A DNA stretch of 64,000 nucleotides from assembly GCF_030412915.1 (NCBI RefSeq), contig NZ_JAUHJR010000001.1, forward strand, positions 248,001 through 312,000, in the 5' to 3' direction. A program made the position numbers and the translations under genes. The first letter of the stretch is position 1, and each line of letters begins with the position of its first letter. The stretch comes from Nocardioides abyssi (lineage in GTDB: Bacteria > Actinomycetota > Actinomycetes > Propionibacteriales > Nocardioidaceae). The notes beneath the pieces are model-generated. The model saw nothing but the letters and a program-made list of their open reading frames with translations, made no database searches and was not told the origin of the DNA. Positions 59,552 through 64,000 of this stretch are shown piece after piece.

Positions 59552-59953
59552 TCAGCCGATGTCCACCAGCCACTGCACGCCGTACCGGTCCTTGAGCTGG
59601 CCGAAGACGTCGCCCCACATCTGCTTCTCCAGCGGCACGTGCACCTCGCCGCCCTCGGCGAGCGCGTGGAACCAACGGGTCAGCCGCTCCTCCTCGTCGC
59701 CGCTGAGCGCGATGGTCACGGTCGCGTCGCCGGGGGTGAGCGTGGTGCCGGGCGGGAGGTCGGAGGCCATGAACATCAGCCCCTCCTCGGTGCGCAGCAT
59801 CGCGTGCATGACGCCGTCGGCGCCGGCGCCCTCCGTGCCGTACTCGCCGAAGGTGTTCATCGTCAGCTCGCCGCCGAGCACGGACTGGTAGAAGGTCATC
59901 GCCTCACGGGCGGTGCCGTCGAAGTGGAGGTAGGGGCTCAGGTTGAGGTTCAT
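59552..59953 (-). CDS. VOC-superfamily protein (PhnB/glyoxalase-like)
   Basis: A 133-residue protein of the PhnB-like vicinal-oxygen-chelate branch: NLSPYLHFDGTAREAMTFYQ, GELTMNTF, VMHAMLRTEEGLMFMASD and GQLKDRYGVQWLVDIG. These are small cytoplasmic beta-alpha-beta-beta-beta proteins that often bind a metal; the substrate cannot be assigned. It stands alone, divergent from the aldo/keto reductase by 62 bases. Confidence 0.85.
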   Translation of the reverse strand: MNLNLSPYLHFDGTAREAMTFYQSVLGGELTMNTFGEYGTEGAGADGVMHAMLRTEEGLMFMASDLPPGTTLTPGDATVTIALSGDEEERLTRWFHALAEGGEVHVPLEKQMWGDVFGQLKDRYGVQWLVDIG

Positions 59954-60015
59954 GCCGGGGTGGACCGGCGCGGGGCCGTGGACTCATCGTTGGGCCGGTC
60001 GGTCAGGATGGCGAC

Positions 60016-61026
60016 ATGGCTTCCCCGCAGAGCAGCATGGACTCCCGCACCCTCGGCCGCACCGGCCGCGACGTCTCGGTCGTCGGCCTCGGCACCTGGC
60101 AGCTGGGGGCGGACTGGGGCGAGGTGAGCGAGGCCGACGCCCGTGCCGTGCTCGAGGCGTCGGTCGAGGCCGGGGTGACCTTCTTCGACACCGCCGACGT
60201 CTACGGCGACGGCCGCAGCGAGCAGGTCATCGGCGGGTTCCTGGAGGACCACGACGGCATCACCGTCGCCACCAAGATGGGCCGTCGCGTCGACCAGGTC
60301 CCGGAGAACTACCGCCTCGACGCGTTCCGCGAGTGGACCGACCGGTCGCGCCGCAACCTCGGCGTCGACACGCTCGACCTGGTGCAGCTGCACTGCCCGC
60401 CGACCGCGACGATCGAGGACGACGCGACGTACGACGCCCTCGACACGCTCGTCGCCGACGGCGTCATCGCGGCGTACGGCGTCTCGGTGGAGACCGCCGA
60501 CCAGGCGCTCGCCGCCATCGCCCGCCCGCACGTGGCGAGCGTCCAGATCATCCTCAACGCCTTCCGCCTCAAGCCGCTGGACCGCGTGCTCCCCGCCGCG
60601 CAGGAGGCGGGCGTCGGCATCATCGCCCGCGTGCCGCTGGCCTCCGGCCTGCTGTCGGGGAAGTACGACGAGTCCACGACCTTCGCGGACGACGACCACC
60701 GCACCTACAACCGCGACGGCAGCGCCTTTGACAAGGGCGAGACCTTCTCCGGCGTGGACTTCGCGACCGGCGTGGCCGCGGCCCGGGAGTTCTCCCGCCT
60801 CGCCGCCGAGCACGGCCCCGAGGGCGCGACCGCCGCCCAGGTCGCGCTCGCGTGGGTGTGGCAGCAGGCCGGGGTCAGCACGGTCATCCCGGGCGCCCGC
60901 AACCCCGACCAGGCCCGGGCCAACGCCGCCGCCGGCACGCTGCCGCCGCTGTCGGCCGAGCTCCTCGACGGGGTCCGCCGGCTCTACGACACCTCCTTCC
61001 GCGAGGCGGTCCACGACCAGTGGTGA
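60016..61026 (+). CDS. Aldo/keto reductase
   Basis: A 336-residue (beta/alpha)8 aldo/keto reductase. The catalytic tetrad is visible: FFDTADVYG (Asp, Tyr), VATKMGR (Lys) and VQLHCPP (His). The C-terminal NADPH-binding segment STVIPGARNPDQARANA is typical of the YghZ/AKR11-like group. It reduces carbonyls with NADPH. Its stop overlaps the GTG start of the rhodanese lipoprotein (GTGA). The alternative start is ATG 60037. Confidence 0.9.
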   Translation: MASPQSSMDSRTLGRTGRDVSVVGLGTWQLGADWGEVSEADARAVLEASVEAGVTFFDTADVYGDGRSEQVIGGFLEDHDGITVATKMGRRVDQVPENYRLDAFREWTDRSRRNLGVDTLDLVQLHCPPTATIEDDATYDALDTLVADGVIAAYGVSVETADQALAAIARPHVASVQIILNAFRLKPLDRVLPAAQEAGVGIIARVPLASGLLSGKYDESTTFADDDHRTYNRDGSAFDKGETFSGVDFATGVAAAREFSRLAAEHGPEGATAAQVALAWVWQQAGVSTVIPGARNPDQARANAAAGTLPPLSAELLDGVRRLYDTSFREAVHDQW

Positions 61027-61385
61027 GGCTGCTGCTCGCCCCGCTGCTGCTCCTGGGCCTCGTGCTGGCCCTGGGCGCCTGCGCCGACGACACCAGTGAG
61101 GTGCAGCGGCTGATCGAGGGCGACGCGACCGTGGTCGACGTCCGCACCCCCGAGGAGTACGCCGCCGGCCACGTGGAGGGCGCGATCAACATCGACCTCT
61201 CGGCCGACGACTTCCGCGAGCGCGTGGACGAGCTGCCCCGCGACACCTACTACGTCCTCTACTGCGCCAGCGGCGCGCGGGCGGCCCGGGCCGTCGCGGT
61301 GATGCGCTCGCTCGGCTTCGGCAGCGTCGTCAACGCCGGCGGCTACGACGCGCTGGCCGAGCTCGGCGTGACCACCACCCGATGA
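61023..61385 (+). CDS. Rhodanese-domain lipoprotein
   Basis: A 120-residue protein with a lipoprotein signal peptide (LVLALGAC, lipidated Cys20) and a single rhodanese domain (VVDVRTPEEYAAGHVEGAINID, then the active-site loop YCASGARAARA). It should sit on the outer face of the membrane and handle sulfur or act as a sulfur-carrier domain. GTG 61023 overlaps the aldo/keto reductase stop and its own stop overlaps the next ATG, so the three genes form one operon. Confidence 0.85.
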   Translation: MRLLLAPLLLLGLVLALGACADDTSEVQRLIEGDATVVDVRTPEEYAAGHVEGAINIDLSADDFRERVDELPRDTYYVLYCASGARAARAVAVMRSLGFGSVVNAGGYDALAELGVTTTR

Positions 61386-62557
61386 TCCTGAGCCAGTCGG
61401 TCGCGGTCCGGTGCGACTACTTCGACAGCGGCCGGTGTCGGTCCTGCGCGCTGCTCGACCAGCCCTACGAGGCACAGCTGGCCGACAAGCAGCGCGAGGT
61501 CGCCGCGCTCCTGCCCGAGCCGGCCGCCGGCTGGTCCGCGCCGGTCGCCTCGGCGCCCGCGGAGTTCCGCAACAAGGCCAAGATGGTCGTCGGCGGGACG
61601 GCCGCCGCGCCGACGCTCGGCATCCTCGACGCGACGTTCTCCGGCGTCGACCTGCGGGAGTGCCGGCTGCACACGCGCGGTCTCCACGACGCGCTGCCGG
61701 TGCTGGCCGAGTTCGTCGGCCGCGCCGACCTGGCGCCGTACGACGTCACGCAGCGGCGCGGCGAGCTCAAGCACCTCCTGGTCACCGAGTCGCCGTCCGG
61801 CGAGCTGATGGTGCGGTTCGTCTGCCGCTCCCAGGAGCCGGTCGCGCGGCTGCGCAAGCACCTGCCGTGGCTGCTCGAGCGGCTGCCGGTCGCGGTCGCG
61901 ACGGTCAACCTGCAGCCCGCGCACAAGGCGGTGCTCGAGGGGGAGCGCGAGATCGTGCTGACCCGCGCCGCCACGCTGGCGATGCCGTTGGGCTCGTCGG
62001 CGGGGGCGGTCACGCTGCACCTGCGGCCGCAGAGCTTCTTCCAGACCAACACCGCGATGGCCACCGCGCTCTACGACGAGGCCGCCGCGTGGGTCGCGGA
62101 CCTGGCGCCGGCCTCGGTGTGGGACCTCTACTGCGGCGTGGGCGGCTTCGCGCTGCACCTGGCGGGTGCCGGGGGGAGCGGCCCGGCCCGGCGGGTCACG
62201 GGCGTGGAGATCAGCAACGAGGCGGTGCGCTCCGCCGAGCACAGCGCCGCGGCGGCCGGCCTGGAGGGCGTCCGGTTCCTGGCCGGCGACGCGACGACGT
62301 ACGCCGTCAACGCCGCGGCCGTCGACCTGCCCGACCTCGTCGTCGTCAACCCGCCGCGGCGCGGCATCGGCGACCAGCTCGCCGGCTGGCTGGAGACCTC
62401 GGGCGTCCCGCACGTCCTCTACTCCAGCTGCAACGCGCACACCCTCGCCGCCGACCTGGCCGCAATGCCGTCCTTCGAGCCGGTGCGGGGGCGGCTGCTC
62501 GACATGTTCCCCAACACCCGCCACTACGAGGTGCTGGTGCTGCTGCGCCGCAGGTGA
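61382..62557 (+). CDS. rlmC: 23S rRNA (uracil-C5)-methyltransferase, RlmC type
   Basis: A 391-residue SAM-dependent RNA methyltransferase. The N-terminal Fe-S cluster cysteines are C11, C19 and C22 (CDYFDSGRCRSC). TRAM/RNMT parts follow, then the SAM domain DLYCGVGGFALHLAG. The catalytic region is VVVNPPRRG plus YSSCNAHTLAADL with the nucleophilic cysteine. RlmC methylates U747 of 23S rRNA; a paralogous target is possible. ATG 61382 overlaps the rhodanese stop. Confidence 0.9.
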   Translation: MILSQSVAVRCDYFDSGRCRSCALLDQPYEAQLADKQREVAALLPEPAAGWSAPVASAPAEFRNKAKMVVGGTAAAPTLGILDATFSGVDLRECRLHTRGLHDALPVLAEFVGRADLAPYDVTQRRGELKHLLVTESPSGELMVRFVCRSQEPVARLRKHLPWLLERLPVAVATVNLQPAHKAVLEGEREIVLTRAATLAMPLGSSAGAVTLHLRPQSFFQTNTAMATALYDEAAAWVADLAPASVWDLYCGVGGFALHLAGAGGSGPARRVTGVEISNEAVRSAEHSAAAAGLEGVRFLAGDATTYAVNAAAVDLPDLVVVNPPRRGIGDQLAGWLETSGVPHVLYSSCNAHTLAADLAAMPSFEPVRGRLLDMFPNTRHYEVLVLLRRR

Positions 62558-62617
62558 CGTCCGCCTCGCCGCGGACGCCCGCGGGCGACCCGCTCGCGGG
62601 GGCTGGTCCCGGGTCCG

Positions 62618-62623
62618 TAGATT
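62618..62623 (+). promoter_or_regulatory. -10 hexamer, leaderless start at 62632
   Basis: TAGATT ends eight bases before GTG 62632 and no Shine-Dalgarno is present. This fits the leaderless pattern seen before dinG, selD and the GAF-ATPase gene. Confidence 0.45.
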
Positions 62624-62631
62624 GGGTCGAC

Positions 62632-63048
62632 GTGGCCGAGGACTACTGCGAGCTGTGCGACCTCCCGCTGAGCCAGTGCGTGCACGGGCGACCCGAGCCG
62701 AAGCCGGCCCCGGTCGAGCCGAAGGCGACGCCGGTGCGCACGCGCAGCACCACGCCGCGCGTGCCCGGCACCCCGGTGAAGAAGTCGGCGCCGCGGAAGT
62801 GGACCTCGCCCGACGAGCTCAAGGCGCCGATCGTCGCGCTGCTGCAGGAGCACGGGGGCGAGCTCGACGCCGACGACGTCTTCCCGACCCTCGACGAGCG
62901 GCTCGGCGACGCGCTGCGACCCGGCGACCGCGAGCCGTCGCCGACCGGCGAGCCCCGCTGGCAGCTGGCCGCGCGCAAGGCCCGGCGGGCGCTGCAGGAC
63001 GAGGGCATCATCGAGCCCGGTACGCCGGGCGTGTGGCGCCTGCGCTGA
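62632..63048 (+). CDS. Small winged-helix-like protein with Cys motif
   Basis: A 138-residue protein. The N-terminus has a C-x2-C...C cluster (CELCDLPLSQC) followed by a Pro/Thr/Lys linker. The C-terminal about 80 residues (ELKAPIVALLQEHGGELDAD... LAARKARRALQDEGIIEPG) resemble the Mrr N-terminal winged helix used in restriction and regulatory proteins. It is probably DNA-binding and cytoplasmic. The GTG start and a TAGATT hexamer eight bases upstream suggest a leaderless transcript. Confidence 0.65.
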   Translation: MAEDYCELCDLPLSQCVHGRPEPKPAPVEPKATPVRTRSTTPRVPGTPVKKSAPRKWTSPDELKAPIVALLQEHGGELDADDVFPTLDERLGDALRPGDREPSPTGEPRWQLAARKARRALQDEGIIEPGTPGVWRLR

Positions 63049-63076
63049 TCCTTCTGGGCGCGTCCTCCGGACCGGG

Positions 63077-63466
63077 TCAGCCCAGCGAGCTGAGGTCCGG
63101 CGGCACGTCGACGGCGTGCTCCTCGAGCAGCTCGATCCGCACCACCTCGAGCGCCCGCTCGTTGGTGCCCGCGAGCACCACCGGCGCGGCCGCCCCGGCC
63201 TGGTAGGACTGCAGCCACCGGCCCGCCACCACGCACCACGGGTCGCCCGGGTGCAGCCCGGGGAAGCTCCACTCCGGCCGCGGGGTGGTCAGGTCGTTGC
63301 CGACCGAGCGCTGGTGCTCGAGGAACTCCGCGGTCATCACCGAGCAGATCGCGTGCAGGCCGATGTCGTCGGAGCCGCACGAGCACAGCCCGTCGCGGTA
63401 GAACCCGGTCAGCGGGTCGGTGCCGCAGGGCACCAGCTCCCCACCCAGCACGTTCCGCTCAGCCAT
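63077..63466 (-). CDS. DUF2237-family protein
   Basis: A 129-residue cytoplasmic protein matching the DUF2237 layout: NVLGGELVPCGTDPLTGFYRDGLC, GLHAICSVMTAEFLEHQRSVGNDL and GDPWCVVAGRWLQ. Several cysteines and a GlxW-type core are conserved in the family, whose function is unknown. Confidence 0.85.
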   Translation of the reverse strand: MAERNVLGGELVPCGTDPLTGFYRDGLCSCGSDDIGLHAICSVMTAEFLEHQRSVGNDLTTPRPEWSFPGLHPGDPWCVVAGRWLQSYQAGAAAPVVLAGTNERALEVVRIELLEEHAVDVPPDLSSLG

Positions 63467-63569
63467 GCCCGCAGCCTAGGGCCGTCCCGGGCTGGCAGGG
63501 TGGGCCGGAGACCGCGCAGGTGCGGAAAACCCGTGGACGACCGGACCAGCCGCCCGCCACGATGGCGCC

Positions 63570-63716
63570 ATGCGACCGACCGCCACGCGCCCGCACCCGC
63601 GCGCGTCCTGGCGCGCGCTGAGCCGGGAGCAGAAGCTGGCCGTGCTCCAGCACGTCCGCGAGCGCCAGCAGCGCCAGGTCGAGGTGGAGATCCGCCGGCT
63701 CGGCACGCTCGTCTGA
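63570..63716 (+). CDS. Possible small Arg/Gln-rich helical protein
   Basis: A 48-residue frame starting at ATG 63570, after the DUF2237 gene, with the sequence rich in Arg, Gln and Glu (LSREQKLAVLQHVRERQQRQ). The amphipathic pattern looks like a helix, but no Shine-Dalgarno and no known family support it. It fits between two genes on the opposite strand. Confidence 0.4.
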   Translation: MRPTATRPHPRASWRALSREQKLAVLQHVRERQQRQVEVEIRRLGTLV

Positions 63717-63751
63717 GCTCGGACGTCTGCCTCGTCGAGCCGGGCCCCGCC

Positions 63752-64000
63752 TCACTGACCCTGCATCACGCCGACCCGCTCGCGCCGGAACCCGGGGAAG
63801 ACGGCCGCGGTGGAGGCGGTCGTGCGCGACGCGACGACCTCGGCCAGCACGCTGCGGTAGTCGGTGGTGACGGCGAGGTCGGCGTCGAGCGTGTTCTGCA
63901 GGCCCGGCCAGGTGCCGAGGTAGCGGCCGCCCTTGACCCCGGCGCCGGCGACGAACATGACGTTGCCCCAGCCGTGGTCGGTGCCGGCGTTGGCGTTCTC
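63752..64000 (-). CDS. DUF1501 family protein, C-terminal part
   Basis: The gene is cut by the window end. The visible 82 residues include NAGTDHGWGNVMFVAGAGVKGG and TWPGLQNTLDADLAVTTDYRSVLAEVV, the C-terminal core of DUF1501 proteins (sulfatase-like alpha/beta fold, usually Tat-exported). In many bacteria DUF1501 genes lie next to DUF1800 genes; that partner is not visible here. Confidence 0.8.
   Translation of the reverse strand, partial: ENANAGTDHGWGNVMFVAGAGVKGGRYLGTWPGLQNTLDADLAVTTDYRSVLAEVVASRTTASTAAVFPGFRRERVGVMQGQ

Overview
This 64-kb window is a very GC-rich (about 72%) chromosomal segment with actinobacterial gene content. The best fit is Nocardioides or a close relative in the Nocardioidaceae. 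The support is the codon bias, frequent GTG starts and short TANNNT -10 hexamers directly in front of start codons. It also carries dispersed repeats of the type GGCTGGTTGAGGA...TCTCGAA, actinobacterial families (LexA next to a SOS-controlled LysM protein, NrdR/NrdJ, DUF2237, DUF6801-like) and paired acyl-CoA dehydrogenases. Most of it looks like ordinary vertically inherited chromosome; genes are cut at both window ends (a ROK protein on the left, a DUF1501 protein on the right).

Layout. 0-7.8 kb: ROK protein end, alpha/beta hydrolase, DinG-like Fe-S helicase, two Tat-exported phosphatases (type I phosphodiesterase and PhoD) and a PAP2 membrane phosphatase. 7.8-18.5 kb: the DNA-damage and dNTP locus. 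lexA has a consensus LexA box on its promoter. A short-chain dehydrogenase follows, then a small membrane LysM protein (DivS/ChiZ/YneA-like division inhibitor) behind four clustered LexA-type boxes. Housekeeping genes come next (GAF-ATPase, NupC, MUG glycosylase). Last is nrdR-nrdJ, preceded by two NrdR boxes exactly 31 bp apart. 18.6-24.7 kb: a visibly less GC-rich island with a double-HNH protein, a secreted NPCBM-like protein, a PLD nuclease-SF2 helicase-DUF3427 fusion and a NERD-domain membrane protein. This is the most likely horizontally acquired, possibly anti-phage, part. 24.7-36 kb: an unrecognised Rossmann-like protein, ZIP transporter, HhH protein, an NlpC/P60 hydrolase behind a c-di-AMP (ydaO) riboswitch, an M6 metalloprotease and a SWIM-SNF2 helicase.

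36-50.6 kb is the selenocysteine region. selB and selA overlap in one transcription direction. Then come a secreted beta-propeller, a secreted Ig-like protein, an NADP/F420-type reductase, tRNA-Sec (selC), selD, a small wHTH-membrane protein operon, and a three-gene formate dehydrogenase operon. The formate dehydrogenase catalytic subunit reads through an in-frame UGA (residue 188) followed by a short SECIS hairpin. Machinery, tRNA and client gene thus lie within 15 kb. SelD makes selenophosphate, SelA converts Ser-tRNA-Sec, SelB delivers it to the SECIS-marked UGA, and FdhA-FdhB-NrfD form the membrane-bound enzyme.

50.6-64 kb: fatty-acid desaturase, GH15 glucoamylase, ERCC4-family nuclease, zinc-type oxidoreductase, MOSC protein, two adjacent acyl-CoA dehydrogenases (a possible hetero-oligomer), VOC protein, aldo/keto reductase, rhodanese lipoprotein, RlmC-like rRNA methyltransferase, a small winged-helix-like protein, DUF2237 and DUF1501. 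Repeats of interest are a 61-bp element with 13-bp perfect terminal inverted repeats at two distant places, a seven-copy 22-bp tandem repeat, two different 12-bp tandem arrays flanking selC and selD, and strong palindromes in the selC-selD gap.
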